Below are positions 24,308-33,228 of a stretch of 64,000 nt of DNA, piece by piece. Origin of the DNA: Paenibacillus phytorum. GTDB taxonomy: Bacteria; Bacillota; Bacilli; Paenibacillales; NBRC-103111. Under the pieces are notes generated by a model. The model was not told where the DNA came from. It made no database searches and saw nothing but the letters and a program-made list of their open reading frames with translations. Numbering within the stretch: the first letter of the stretch is position 1; each line of letters starts with the position of its first letter. The stretch is taken from contig NZ_WHOA01000098.1 of assembly GCF_013141715.1 (NCBI RefSeq), positions 1 to 64,000 of the forward strand, in the 5' to 3' direction. The position numbers were made by a program, and so were the translations under genes.

Positions 24308-25324
24308 ATGCCTATCCATCCCTACGGATTGCTCAAATGCAAAGCACACGACCGGCGTCTCGGCACAAACGAGAACCCGCATTACCAGGTGCACGCTATC
24401 GCTAATAACGAACACTTCCGCATAGCGATCAATGTCAAGTCGCAGCTGAGCCCGTCCGAGCTGTTGTACTGTACGATTGAACATTTTCAGCATGTCACGA
24501 CGGCCGAATTGTCTGCTATGCCATTTGGTTTTTCGCCGTTGGCAAGCAAGCCTGACGGAAAGGCACTCGATTATATTCGTAGCAATCTGTTCGATCGCCG
24601 CAACATGTTACCGCTTGCCTTCAATATACCAGGAAGAGACAACGATCTGAACGAGAAGCTTGACTTCTACATCAGACGCGCGATGGAAACAGATGATGCC
24701 GTTCTGTATGCATTCGGTGAAAGATGGGGTCCTGAACCCGGCAAGGCGGACAAAATTTTTGGATTCAAACCCGGCAACGGTATTCACGATATTCATATGA
24801 ATCAAGGTAACAGCGGCACATTTACGAAAGACGACGGTGTCTACCAGGACGGAGGGCTGCTGATTCACTTCCCGTCGGAAGACAGGTGGATCGCCGTATT
24901 CCTCGCTTTTCAGTCCCAGTCATGGCACACCGACGATAATTCGGGACACGCAATCACTGGCCCTGTGGAGGAACCAGTACCTAATACCGACATAACGCCT
25001 GTTCAGGTGGAAGGCGGCAGCATTCGAATCGCAGGGGTCCTCGTGCAGACTGAAGACGGCAGTTACGAAACGGTCACACTGCTGAATGCTTCCAATCGGG
25101 CCGTAGACTTAACAGGGTGGGTAATCGCAAACAAGGCTAAGCAAAAGTACAAGATTCATGGCATCATCGAACCCGGACAGTTTATGTCCATCCCAGTTGC
25201 TGACCCTGCATTCTTCCGAGACAATGGTGATATTATTACTCTACTCGACCGTAGCGGCCTAAAAGTCGCCGGAGTCTCATATACGAAGAATCAAGTGAAA
25301 CCAGGCTGGACGATACTCTTTTGA
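24308..25324 (+). CDS. DUF2278 protein with lamin-tail domain (YukJ-like)
   Basis: A 338-residue protein starting after a perfect AAAGGAGG. Residues 1-220 are DUF2278/YukJ (MPIHPYGLLKCKAHDRRLG, GIHDIHMNQGNSG, DGVYQDGGLLIHFP, WIAVFLAFQSQSWHTDD). The C-terminal 105 residues form an immunoglobulin-like lamin-tail (LTD) domain, seen in TVTLLNASNRAVDLTGWVI and the late strands. No signal peptide, so probably cytosolic. The function of this combination is unknown; lamin-tail domains are often attached to nucleases and phosphoesterases. Confidence 0.88.
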   Translation: MPIHPYGLLKCKAHDRRLGTNENPHYQVHAIANNEHFRIAINVKSQLSPSELLYCTIEHFQHVTTAELSAMPFGFSPLASKPDGKALDYIRSNLFDRRNMLPLAFNIPGRDNDLNEKLDFYIRRAMETDDAVLYAFGERWGPEPGKADKIFGFKPGNGIHDIHMNQGNSGTFTKDDGVYQDGGLLIHFPSEDRWIAVFLAFQSQSWHTDDNSGHAITGPVEEPVPNTDITPVQVEGGSIRIAGVLVQTEDGSYETVTLLNASNRAVDLTGWVIANKAKQKYKIHGIIEPGQFMSIPVADPAFFRDNGDIITLLDRSGLKVAGVSYTKNQVKPGWTILF

Positions 25325-25337
25325 ATTCATACAAATA

Positions 25338-25386
25338 GAAGAACCGCCTTCCAATTAATAGTTTGGAAGACGGCTCTTTATTTTTT
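25338..25386 (+). terminator. bidirectional terminator between convergent genes
   Basis: AGAACCGCCTTCCAA and TTGGAAGACGGCTCT pair with one mismatch, followed by TTTATTTTTT on the plus strand. It closes the DUF2278 gene and lies six bases before the end of the convergent beta-propeller gene. Confidence 0.88.
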
Positions 25387-25392
25387 GCGGAC

Positions 25393-26466
25393 CTAATCCT
25401 GAATGACCGTAATATTAGTTTCCCCGCCTGAATAGATTCGGCTTGTTCGGGGGTTAAGCACCGTGGCACCTGATCTCTTGGTGAGGCGAAGAATTGCGAT
25501 ACGATTCAGAGTGCTGCCGTTATAGACATTAAGCGGAGCTGCTCCGGTCTCTCGAAACTCCGAAATGAATAAATGGTTCGTACGCGTGTTGATCAGCATA
25601 TTTGTTGAAGAAGGAATAGTTAACGTTCTGATCACACGATCCAATCTGCCATCAATGACAAACATCCGCCCCTTTGTTGATATTTGTGCGCTTGATACAT
25701 AGATTCGGTTCGTCACAGGGTTAAGTGTAATTTCACTTTGAAATCTGCCGAGCTGAATATTGTGTATTCGATTCGTTCGCAGTTCTAATACAGAACAGAA
25801 TCGGCTTAGGTTGTTTGCAATATAAAGGCGGTTTGTCCTCGTATTTAAGGCCGGAGTTATGACTGGATTTCGCCCCACTTTGACAGATGTCAGAATGTTA
25901 TTCGTACTTCCGTCAATAACTGATACTGTATCTTTGCTGGTGTTCGTCACATAAATTCGGTTCGTTCTTTCATCAATTGAAATTTCTGAAGGACGTCCAA
26001 TAAAAGGGATTCTCTGTTGGATCTTGTTGGTACTCCCGTTCAGAACGGCAACGTCGGCCTTTTTAGACGATAAGGATATTGTCGCTATATAGATCAGATT
26101 TGTTCGGGAATTAAGCGCGATTTCATCGCAGCGTTCACCCACTTTAACTGTTGTGATGATCCGGTTCGTGCGGCCGTTAATAACGGAAACAGTACCATCA
26201 AAGAAGTTAACAAGATAAATACGGTTCGTTCTCGTATTGACTGCCATTTGGAAAGGCAATTGTCCCGTTTTCAATGTTGCTATGATTTTGTTTGTGTTCC
26301 CATCCAGAACACTCAAATCGTTGTCGCCATGTAAAAAGTACACGCGATTCGTCACCGGATTAACGACGATGTTGGAGACTGGGCTTTTTACAGGAATAGT
26401 TGCAATTATGCGGGGTATTTGCGTATTGACTCGAGGCTTCAAGACGTGCCAAGATTTTCGCTTCAT
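25393..26466 (-). CDS. YncE/YVTN-type beta-propeller protein
   Basis: A 357-residue repeat protein. A unit of about 42 residues centred on N-x-RTNRIYx recurs eight times (NPVTNRVYFL, NTRTNRIYLV, NSRTNLIYIA, DERTNRIYVT, NTRTNRLYIA, NPVTNRIYVS, NTRTNHLFIS, NPRTSRIYSG), each with a VIDGxTN-like turn. This predicts a seven- or eight-bladed propeller like YncE/surface-layer YVTN proteins. I start at ATG 26466, after GGGGAGACAGA; no signal peptide is evident, so export is uncertain. Such propellers bind proteins or polymers; the function here is unknown. Confidence 0.85.
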   Translation of the reverse strand: MKRKSWHVLKPRVNTQIPRIIATIPVKSPVSNIVVNPVTNRVYFLHGDNDLSVLDGNTNKIIATLKTGQLPFQMAVNTRTNRIYLVNFFDGTVSVINGRTNRIITTVKVGERCDEIALNSRTNLIYIATISLSSKKADVAVLNGSTNKIQQRIPFIGRPSEISIDERTNRIYVTNTSKDTVSVIDGSTNNILTSVKVGRNPVITPALNTRTNRLYIANNLSRFCSVLELRTNRIHNIQLGRFQSEITLNPVTNRIYVSSAQISTKGRMFVIDGRLDRVIRTLTIPSSTNMLINTRTNHLFISEFRETGAAPLNVYNGSTLNRIAILRLTKRSGATVLNPRTSRIYSGGETNITVIQD

Positions 26467-26635
26467 TCTGTCTCCCCTTCCAGTAGGCCGATACTTCATT
26501 CAGTATATTCATACTGTTCTGAAAGGGAACTGTATAGCAACGTATCCACAAGAAGTCCGAGGCACAAGAAAGTCCGCCCAAATTTCGAGTTCTTGTTTCG
26601 TGGAGGAATGGACTTTAATGATATAGAAATTTGCA

Positions 26636-26692
26636 AAAGGGCTGCCCCCTCAAGCTTATGAACTTGCTTGGGAGCAGCCCTTATTTTTATAA
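26636..26692. terminator. large bidirectional hairpin
   Basis: AAGGGCTGC...CAAGC (26637-26655) pairs with GCTTGGGAGCAGCCCTT (26665-26682). The plus side ends TTATTTTTAT and the minus side in TTTTGC. It follows the pseudokinase gene (ending at 26796) on the minus strand. Confidence 0.75.
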
Positions 26693-26795
26693 TTCTAACT
26701 TGCTAATACCCTGACATCTTTGGGCTAGATTTCAGCACCAAGCTTAAGTTAATTTTGCTATCAACTTTCTTCGTTTAGCAGCAACCGCCTCCTAT

Positions 26796-28124
26796 TTATT
26801 TCCCTTTGCTCACCCAGAACGTGATGCGGTCGCCATTTTTGACGGCAGTTCCGGGAGTTAGGTCTTGCTTAAACACGACCCCCTTAACGGCGACATTCGA
26901 CTCCAGAATAAACTGGTATCGAAGCCCGGAGGCAATTGCCATCTTCTCGGCATCCTCCCTTGCATGAGTGACCAAATCAGGAACGACGCCAGCCTTTGCT
27001 TGTACCTCGCCATCGACTGTCGGCTGAACATCGGCGTCAATAGGCATCCGAGTCGGCGCGCCCGTTTGAGCCGGCATCCCGGGTGTCGATGCTGCAGGCT
27101 TAGATGTCTCGTTACGATTCATTGATACCTCTGTAGAAGCGGGCGTCGGAATTGTCTGCGGCTTAGAGCCGTTCACAAGGTCCGGGTGCGGACGCAGTGA
27201 CAGCCAGAGCAGTAGAACGAGCACACCGAAGATGGCCGTAGAAAGCAGACGCCACTTGCGCAGCTGGAACGATTCGCGGAACAGCTCGCTGAGTTTCGCC
27301 ATTTTGCGGTTAGTAGTCGTACTTATGCGCGCCTGAAGCTCCCTGTACTCATTTACGGCGGATTTCCACTTCTGTCCGTTTGACGACTTCATATCGTTAA
27401 CCGGTAATGCCGAAGTAAGAAGTTGCGTCTTCCTCTCGCCATTGATACCGAGCAGTACTTCCAGTTCCTGTTGAAAATCAGCAAGCGTGCATGTCCCTTC
27501 ATACGCCTTGCAGGCCAAATCTACGGCACGTTCCCGAGTTATATTCGAGAAATCCGCAAACGACCGATTCAGATCGAATGAGTATGCACTAATAGAGGAT
27601 GTCGGGATATCCGTTTTGGCACACAACTGGTACAGAAGTAGAGCCAGCCCAGGCACACCGCGTCGTCCGTTCTTCCCTTCCGTCCAATAATTCATGATCC
27701 GCAACCGGCCATTATCTTCAATCCATAGATTCTCCGCGTCAACCGAACATTCTAGCAGTCGATTGAGGCGAGTTTCTCGAATGCCCTTGGCCAGCTCGTA
27801 CACATACGTGAGCGCCTTGTGACCTGTTATCTCCAAATCGCTCAGTCGATCGGACAAAGGACTTCCCGTTAACGCTTGAAGAATAACAAACAACGTTCCG
27901 TCTTCTGAACCTGCGTCCAGAATATGCATGAAATGCTCGTCGGACATCTGGGATGCTTTTCTCATCCATCGCAAGGATTCCTGATGCGCTGATTCGTCTG
28001 TCTCTTGGCAAGTATATAGAAGAACATCGCGTTTGAAGGTCAGATCCATCCCTCTTAACCACAACCCGTTCGCCATCCTCTTGATCGGTTGATTGAGCGT
28101 ATAGCGGTTACCGATGATACCCAT
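26796..28124 (-). CDS. membrane pseudokinase with extracellular PASTA domain
   Basis: A 442-residue protein built like a PrkC-type Ser/Thr kinase: kinase-fold domain (1-250), one membrane helix (STAIFGVLVLLLWLSL, about 285-303), a Pro/Thr-rich linker and a single PASTA domain (VPDLVTHAREDAEKMAIASG to the end). The kinase part lacks the catalytic residues: where HRDxxxxN should be it reads ECSVDAENLW and where DFG should be it reads NYW, and no VAVK lysine is seen. It is thus a predicted pseudokinase sensing muropeptides. The start at 28124 follows AAGGGGGGG at proper spacing. Confidence 0.82.
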   Translation of the reverse strand: MGIIGNRYTLNQPIKRMANGLWLRGMDLTFKRDVLLYTCQETDESAHQESLRWMRKASQMSDEHFMHILDAGSEDGTLFVILQALTGSPLSDRLSDLEITGHKALTYVYELAKGIRETRLNRLLECSVDAENLWIEDNGRLRIMNYWTEGKNGRRGVPGLALLLYQLCAKTDIPTSSISAYSFDLNRSFADFSNITRERAVDLACKAYEGTCTLADFQQELEVLLGINGERKTQLLTSALPVNDMKSSNGQKWKSAVNEYRELQARISTTTNRKMAKLSELFRESFQLRKWRLLSTAIFGVLVLLLWLSLRPHPDLVNGSKPQTIPTPASTEVSMNRNETSKPAASTPGMPAQTGAPTRMPIDADVQPTVDGEVQAKAGVVPDLVTHAREDAEKMAIASGLRYQFILESNVAVKGVVFKQDLTPGTAVKNGDRITFWVSKGK

Positions 28125-28413
28125 GGGCATCCCCCCCTTATACGCATAGTTATTCGCTTATCATCCATATTTTACGTCACTACTGGTTGTAATTCCCAAA
28201 AATCAGCAGATGTTGAGCTAACTGAATCCCCTGCCTTTTTTACTTACGTAATGCCCATATTTCTCTTACAGGAATTAGCAGCCCTTCATATGCAATGAAT
28301 TTCTTTATTTTACTCCGTTTTCCTTCAAATTCTTGGTTTGTCATGCAATGAGGTGTTTGATACGCTTTGGATATCTCAGCGTTAGACCTAATCTATGGAA
28401 AAGGGGACGTCCC

Positions 28414-29877
28414 ATGCGTACACAGCGTTTCAAATTAACAGATACACAGCGTTTTTTACTTCGAAATGTTTCCATCATCGGTCTCGGACTTTTTATCAAT
28501 CAAATGTTGCAAACCGTAGGCAGTATCGTACTCGCCCGGGAGCTGGGCGACCCCGATCGGTTTGGCGAGGTCAACCTGTTGCTTCAAATCTTCGGGATGA
28601 TCTCGCTTTTTCTCAATTTCGGCTTCAACTCTTCTTTAATTTATGCGTTTTCGCGAAAACCTCTGGAAGCGGTTCAAACGAATTTCCGTGTCGCCTTGAC
28701 AGGCAGCACCCTTTTCAGCCTCCTTATCGGATTACTGCTATGCGCCTTAGCTCCGATATTAGCGAACTACTACCAATTGACAGAGCTTCGAGGGGCATTG
28801 ATGCTGAGCTCGATCATGTTTATTTTCAACTCGATTCTAAACATTGGCGTTGCTTCCTTCTCAGGAAACCGCGATTTCGGAACGCAAGCCTTCTTTATGG
28901 TTATTACAACGGCACTGTCCACGATCGGTACGGTACTTGGCGTTCTTTTGCCGCGTGGGAGCATGAATTTACTGGAAAACATTTCACTTTGGATGGGCGT
29001 AGGGGCATTCCTGACAGCCTTTATTATTTGCATCAAAGTTGAACGTGTGCATAAACCTCGATGGTTCGGTCCTCTTCCGATTCAGGAGATCAAAAGCATG
29101 CTAGCATACGGGCTACCATCCTGGGCTGGCAATATTGCGAAGGCGTTTCAGCAGCCTTTTCTCGTCATGATGGTAGGCTCCAGCTCCGTATTGGCCGTAG
29201 GTTATTTAGCAAACGGTTTTCGTATTACCGGCTTTATCGGAATCATCACATGGGCGTTCATGATAGTCACACTGCCCTTTGTCGCAGAGAGCGCGCAGGA
29301 TGTTGAAGAAAGCAAGAATCGCGGTACGAGTTGTATCCGTTACAACAACCTCTTGCTTTATCCGTTAACAGCAATCATTTGTTTATATCCAGATCAGATT
29401 AATGGATTTTTATTTGGTTCGGATTATTCAACAGACGATTCCGCTGCGTACATTCGCTTAATGGCGCTAGGCGTCCTCTTCTCTTCCGTTGGCCGTCTAG
29501 GCGGAAGTATTATGGCGGGTATTGGCAAGACGAAATCCTCCTTCTGGGTCATGATTGCCGCCGGGATTTTCGTCGTTATTTTTGTACCTCTGGTTGCTGC
29601 TAGCAACCCTGTACTCGCAGTTTGGATTTATACCGGAGGCTGGGCTGTTTCCGCCCTGACGATGATCGGATTTTATTACTATGAAAAGTTTGCGATTAAC
29701 TGGTGGAAGGCTTATGGCGAGCCATTGCTGCCTACACTTGTGATGCTGGCGATTATGGAGGCCGGTCGATTTGCAAAAAGCTGGTTTCCCCTCTTCGTTT
29801 GCGTAGGACTTCTTGCTTTAATCAGCTTCACGATAAGGATTGAGAAAAATTCTAAACTTAGGTCAAATGCTGCGTAA
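28414..29877 (+). CDS. oligosaccharide flippase (Wzx/MATE-like polysaccharide exporter)
   Basis: A 487-residue membrane protein with about 12-14 helices. The N-terminus FLLRNVSIIGLGLFINQML, LARELGDPDRFGEVNLLLQI and IYAFSR segments are typical of the PST/Wzx family, which flips lipid-linked sugar units across the membrane. An AAGGGGAC site precedes the ATG at 28414; in-frame ATGs further upstream are not supported. The nearby WecA-type transferase supports a role in surface polysaccharide assembly, although no glycosyltransferase cluster is present. Confidence 0.88.
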   Translation: MRTQRFKLTDTQRFLLRNVSIIGLGLFINQMLQTVGSIVLARELGDPDRFGEVNLLLQIFGMISLFLNFGFNSSLIYAFSRKPLEAVQTNFRVALTGSTLFSLLIGLLLCALAPILANYYQLTELRGALMLSSIMFIFNSILNIGVASFSGNRDFGTQAFFMVITTALSTIGTVLGVLLPRGSMNLLENISLWMGVGAFLTAFIICIKVERVHKPRWFGPLPIQEIKSMLAYGLPSWAGNIAKAFQQPFLVMMVGSSSVLAVGYLANGFRITGFIGIITWAFMIVTLPFVAESAQDVEESKNRGTSCIRYNNLLLYPLTAIICLYPDQINGFLFGSDYSTDDSAAYIRLMALGVLFSSVGRLGGSIMAGIGKTKSSFWVMIAAGIFVVIFVPLVAASNPVLAVWIYTGGWAVSALTMIGFYYYEKFAINWWKAYGEPLLPTLVMLAIMEAGRFAKSWFPLFVCVGLLALISFTIRIEKNSKLRSNAA

Positions 29878-29922
29878 GGTGCTCGTCAATTGTTGTAAAG
29901 TAAGTCTTGTCAAAGCGGCATT

Positions 29923-29966
29923 GAGATAAACTTCTTGTCACCACCGAATGATAAGAAGTTTATCTC
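29923..29966. repeat. inverted repeat between convergent genes
   Basis: GAGATAAACTTCTT and AAGAAGTTTATCTC form a perfect 14-base stem around a 16-base loop. T-runs are not placed for a standard terminator on the plus strand, but position between convergent genes suggests it serves one. Confidence 0.6.
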
Positions 29967-30044
29967 ATAAATAAAAAAATCCGCAATTTAAGCGGATTGT
30001 ATGGATAATATCCTTGTCACCCGACACTCAATGAAGATGATAAG

Positions 30045-31019
30045 TTACACATGAAGTAACAGCAATATGATGGACGACAAGCTTAAGCAGCCACTAATCA
30101 AATAGAGGAACATGACAACCTGTTTCGGACTAAGTCCTGTACGAAGTAATCGGTAATGGGCCTGGCTTGCGTCGGCCTGATAGATTGGTTTGCCTTGTAA
30201 TAAACGTTTGATGACAACAAATATATTATCAAAAATGGGTACACCAAGCGCCAAGAACGGGATAAAAAGGGACAAAACCGTTGCCTGTTTGAAGGCGCCA
30301 TCCAGTGCAATTACACCCAGAATAAAGCCAAGAAATGTTGCCCCCGCATCCCCCATAAACACTTTGGCTGGTGGCTTATTATAGCGTAGGTAGGCGACGG
30401 TGACGCCAACAAGGATCATAGCCATCATGGCGGAGTCGGATTGACCTTTTGCCAACGCCACAACGAACAAAGTGACCGCGGATATCGCTGAAAGACCCCC
30501 GGCCAAACCATCCATCCCATCCGAGAAATTAATTACTGTCGTCACGCCGAATATCCATAGGATAGTTAAAATGAACTGCAGCCAATCCGAGAGCAGCACA
30601 AATTCTCCGCTTAACGGATTGTAAAATCCACTAAATGTGATCCCCGAGGCATACACCAGCACAGCCGAGGATACCTGAACAATGAACTTAGGTAAACTCG
30701 GAAAATCTTTACCGTTGGTTTTATACCAGTCATCCACGGTACCAATGATCAGCAACAGCACTGACCCAGCAACAATAGCCCCTGTCTGGAGCGTAAAGCC
30801 TTTTATAAATAACAATAAAGTAATGATGAAACCTATAAAAATAGCATAACTCGCTGTTAGCGGAATCGGTTCACGGTGTATTTTTCTTTCGACATCTTGC
30901 CTAGGTCTATCCACAAAGTTTAGACGAAACGCTAATTTACCCAGCGGGGGAATTAGTAAATAGACGATAAAAAATGATAGTGAAAATGCTGCTGCGTATG
31001 CGATAAATACCAACTCCAA
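30045..31019 (-). CDS. undecaprenyl-phosphate sugar-1-phosphate transferase (MraY/WecA/TagO family)
   Basis: A 324-residue polytopic membrane enzyme that moves a sugar-1-phosphate from UDP-sugar to undecaprenyl phosphate, the first lipid-linked step of teichoic acid or polysaccharide synthesis. Family signatures are VDDWYKT, the catalytic INFSDGMDGLAGG and VFMGDAGATFLGF. About ten helices. Starts at TTG 31019, 10 bases after the stop of the SH3-like protein gene, without a good ribosome site, so translational coupling is likely. Confidence 0.9.
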   Translation of the reverse strand: MELVFIAYAAAFSLSFFIVYLLIPPLGKLAFRLNFVDRPRQDVERKIHREPIPLTASYAIFIGFIITLLLFIKGFTLQTGAIVAGSVLLLIIGTVDDWYKTNGKDFPSLPKFIVQVSSAVLVYASGITFSGFYNPLSGEFVLLSDWLQFILTILWIFGVTTVINFSDGMDGLAGGLSAISAVTLFVVALAKGQSDSAMMAMILVGVTVAYLRYNKPPAKVFMGDAGATFLGFILGVIALDGAFKQATVLSLFIPFLALGVPIFDNIFVVIKRLLQGKPIYQADASQAHYRLLRTGLSPKQVVMFLYLISGCLSLSSIILLLLHV

Positions 31020-31029
31020 TGATCGATGA

Positions 31030-32265
31030 TTATGAATGATCCGATATTTGATCTACTTTCATTGTAACCTTTTGGTAATTCGTCCAATCACCTTGTCCTA
31101 CAATATCTATGAGGTATGGTGTTCCACCCCCTTCATCTCCCGCTTGATCCGGGGATTCAGGACCGTGTAGAAGTTGGGAAACATGCGCGGTCCCTAACAA
31201 TTGATTGTCCTCTGAATAAAAGTTCAGTGTCAATTGGTACATATGCTTCCCAGGCAATTTCCCACTAATCCAGGCTCTCGCAATAGAGTAATCACCTGTG
31301 TAATAATGGCGAAGAATACCTACTAATACTTTTCCATCTGGATCGGTGAGATTAAAAAAAGGCGGTAGAGGTAATCCGAAGTACACTGGAAACGTATCCT
31401 GCAACGTTGCTACAACAGCTGAAGACAGGTCCACATTGACAGGCAGAAAAAGGGATGATTCCAGACTTTTCCCTGCTTTGGACCAAACAGCATAGGGCAC
31501 TCTTGACACGGTTTTTCCTGACATATCCATAAACGTAAGCTTGCCGGAGACTGCAACATCACCCCGAGGCTTAGCTCTTCCACGTTCCCAAGCCTCTTTC
31601 TGAAGAACCAAATCTCCTTTGACAAAAGTTCGTTCACCCAACTTGACAACTTGAATGTTTTTAATCATCATCGTATCGTCATAATCAGGGCTCGTCGCAG
31701 TGGGTAATGAGAGTGTTTCTGCTATGCCATTGCTTACATTAGGTTGTAGCAACCATTGATCGCCTAACCAAGAGGTTTTTATTTGAATAGCGTAGAAACC
31801 GGAAGGCGAGACGAATTCAGCTTTAGCGTGCACGTTCTGTGGCGATAGGCTGGCTCCGTTCAAAGATTCGGAATAAGGCAGATTGTACAGCGGTGTTTCT
31901 TCCCCTAACTGAATATCTAAGTCCAGTGGCCGGATGACACCAAGTTTACGATTCTCCACATTAATCCACAAATCTCCTAGCCATGTCGTATGAATCTGAA
32001 CCCACGTATAAGAAAGGGGTGAAGCGTAATTCTGATCCCCGTACTGTGTAGAGACCACCTCAACATCCTGAGGACTGAGCTCAGCCATCGGCTCTTGAAA
32101 ATCGTACGTAGGTTCCGCATACAGCGGTGTAGTGTCCAAAAGACTAATCATCTTAGGCATTCCCTGAGGCAGGTTTATTTTGCTGCTTTGCATATCTGAC
32201 GCCGCTAGGACGCCAGTAGACATATAAATCATGCACAGAACTAGGATCAACGCTATTTTTTTCAA
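31030..32265 (-). CDS. secreted protein with two SH3-like repeats
   Basis: A 411-residue exported protein. Residues 1-22 are a signal peptide (MKKIALILVLCMIYMSTGVL). Two tandem units of about 75 residues each contain TPLY...LSPQ(D/N)V and end in IHTTWLGDLWI or IKTSWLGDQWL, resembling bacterial SH3 wall-binding domains. The C-terminal 220 residues form a beta-rich domain without a recognised family. Starts at TTG after GAGGAGG and is probably co-transcribed with the downstream transferase, pointing to the cell envelope. Confidence 0.75.
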   Translation of the reverse strand: MKKIALILVLCMIYMSTGVLAASDMQSSKINLPQGMPKMISLLDTTPLYAEPTYDFQEPMAELSPQDVEVVSTQYGDQNYASPLSYTWVQIHTTWLGDLWINVENRKLGVIRPLDLDIQLGEETPLYNLPYSESLNGASLSPQNVHAKAEFVSPSGFYAIQIKTSWLGDQWLLQPNVSNGIAETLSLPTATSPDYDDTMMIKNIQVVKLGERTFVKGDLVLQKEAWERGRAKPRGDVAVSGKLTFMDMSGKTVSRVPYAVWSKAGKSLESSLFLPVNVDLSSAVVATLQDTFPVYFGLPLPPFFNLTDPDGKVLVGILRHYYTGDYSIARAWISGKLPGKHMYQLTLNFYSEDNQLLGTAHVSQLLHGPESPDQAGDEGGGTPYLIDIVGQGDWTNYQKVTMKVDQISDHS

Positions 32266-32328
32266 AAAGCAAACCTCCTCATAATAGATCTACAAAGTTG
32301 ACGTTTCATTTTTCCAAATGGTTCCAAT

Positions 32329-32361
32329 CAAAAAAAAGGAGCCGCTTCAAAGCAGCTCCTC
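32329..32361 (-). terminator. Rho-independent terminator of the acetyltransferase gene
   Basis: AGGAGCCGCTT and AAGCAGCTCCT arms followed on the minus strand by TTTTTTTTG. It lies about 130 bases after the acetyltransferase stop and upstream of the SH3-like protein gene. Confidence 0.88.
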
Positions 32362-32487
32362 TACTATAGTTTCCTGTTATTTAGCATGCTTCCGATCATT
32401 TCAGTCATCCTGTTTGTTGCTATTGAATGTCCAACACAGTTTTATTGGAAAGCTATAACCCATAGATTAACAAGAGCTTGCCCTCCA

Positions 32488-33039
32488 TTAATTCCACTCA
32501 TTTTTTAAAAGTGAGAAACAGCGGTTATCGACGTAACTCCCATGAGAGTAAGAATATCCTCTAAGTACGCCGTCTTCATTAAAACCAATTTTTCTTAATA
32601 AATTTATAGAAGGGATAGCATCTACATTCGTAAATGCTTCTATTCGATACAGTCCCATTGTTTCAAAGCCGAAGGAAATTAAGCCTGTTAATATTTCAGT
32701 CATGTAGCCTTTTCGCCAATATTTTTTTCCCAAATCATAAGCTATTTCTCCACGTGAACCTCGTTGAATTTCCCAACCATTGTATCCACAAGTACCTATT
32801 AAGGTACTATCATCTTTTTTAATAATTCCCCATCGGATAGCTTTATTTTTAATAAATAGATTGTTCATAAAATTAATCAAATCCTCTGCTTGTTCAATAC
32901 TTTTAAATGGGTCTTCGCCCATATCTTTTGTAACGTCTGCATCGGAAAAAATTTCGAATACCGCAGGTGCATCTTCAATTGACATCTGACGCAAAATAAA
33001 TCGTTCAGTCTTTAATTCTGGAAACACTTCTAAATTCAT
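32488..33039 (-). CDS. GNAT acetyltransferase (RimJ/RimL-like)
   Basis: A 183-residue N-acetyltransferase. The N-terminal LKTERFILRQMSIEDAPAVF, acetyl-CoA-binding EIAYDLGKKYWRKGYMTEIL and late IPSINLLRKIGFNEDGVLRG segments are those of the RimJ/L group that acetylates proteins or small amines. I start at ATG 33039, where GAGAGGG is eleven bases upstream; a longer frame to 33114 is unlikely. Confidence 0.9.
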   Translation of the reverse strand: MNLEVFPELKTERFILRQMSIEDAPAVFEIFSDADVTKDMGEDPFKSIEQAEDLINFMNNLFIKNKAIRWGIIKKDDSTLIGTCGYNGWEIQRGSRGEIAYDLGKKYWRKGYMTEILTGLISFGFETMGLYRIEAFTNVDAIPSINLLRKIGFNEDGVLRGYSYSHGSYVDNRCFSLLKNEWN

Positions 33040-33139
33040 ATGAAACCAAACCCTCTCTATGACTTGAGTAATGAGATACAATGTCAGTTTAATGTATTGG
33101 GAAAAAATGGACAATGGAAATATTAATTATATTTAACTA

Positions 33140-33215
33140 TGCTGCCTGTCACTTTAATAAACAAAAGAGGAGCTGCCGCACTGTGGCAGCTCCTTATTAT
33201 CGTTATTCGTTAGTT
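33140..33215. repeat. dispersed palindromic repeat (copy), terminator
   Basis: Head ATGCTGCCTGTCAC, stem AGGAGCTGCC (33168-33177) with GGCAGCTCCT (33185-33194), tail TTATCGTTATTCGTTAGTTC. Located 14 bases after the stop of the serine hydrolase on the minus strand, where it would terminate. Confidence 0.7.
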
Positions 33216-33228
33216 CAATCTAAAAATT

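Noticed and set aside
25393..26466. CRISPR-like periodicity
   Set aside because: The repeats are coding (TNRIY units about 126 bases apart), not short direct repeats with unique spacers; no CRISPR array or cas gene is seen in the window.
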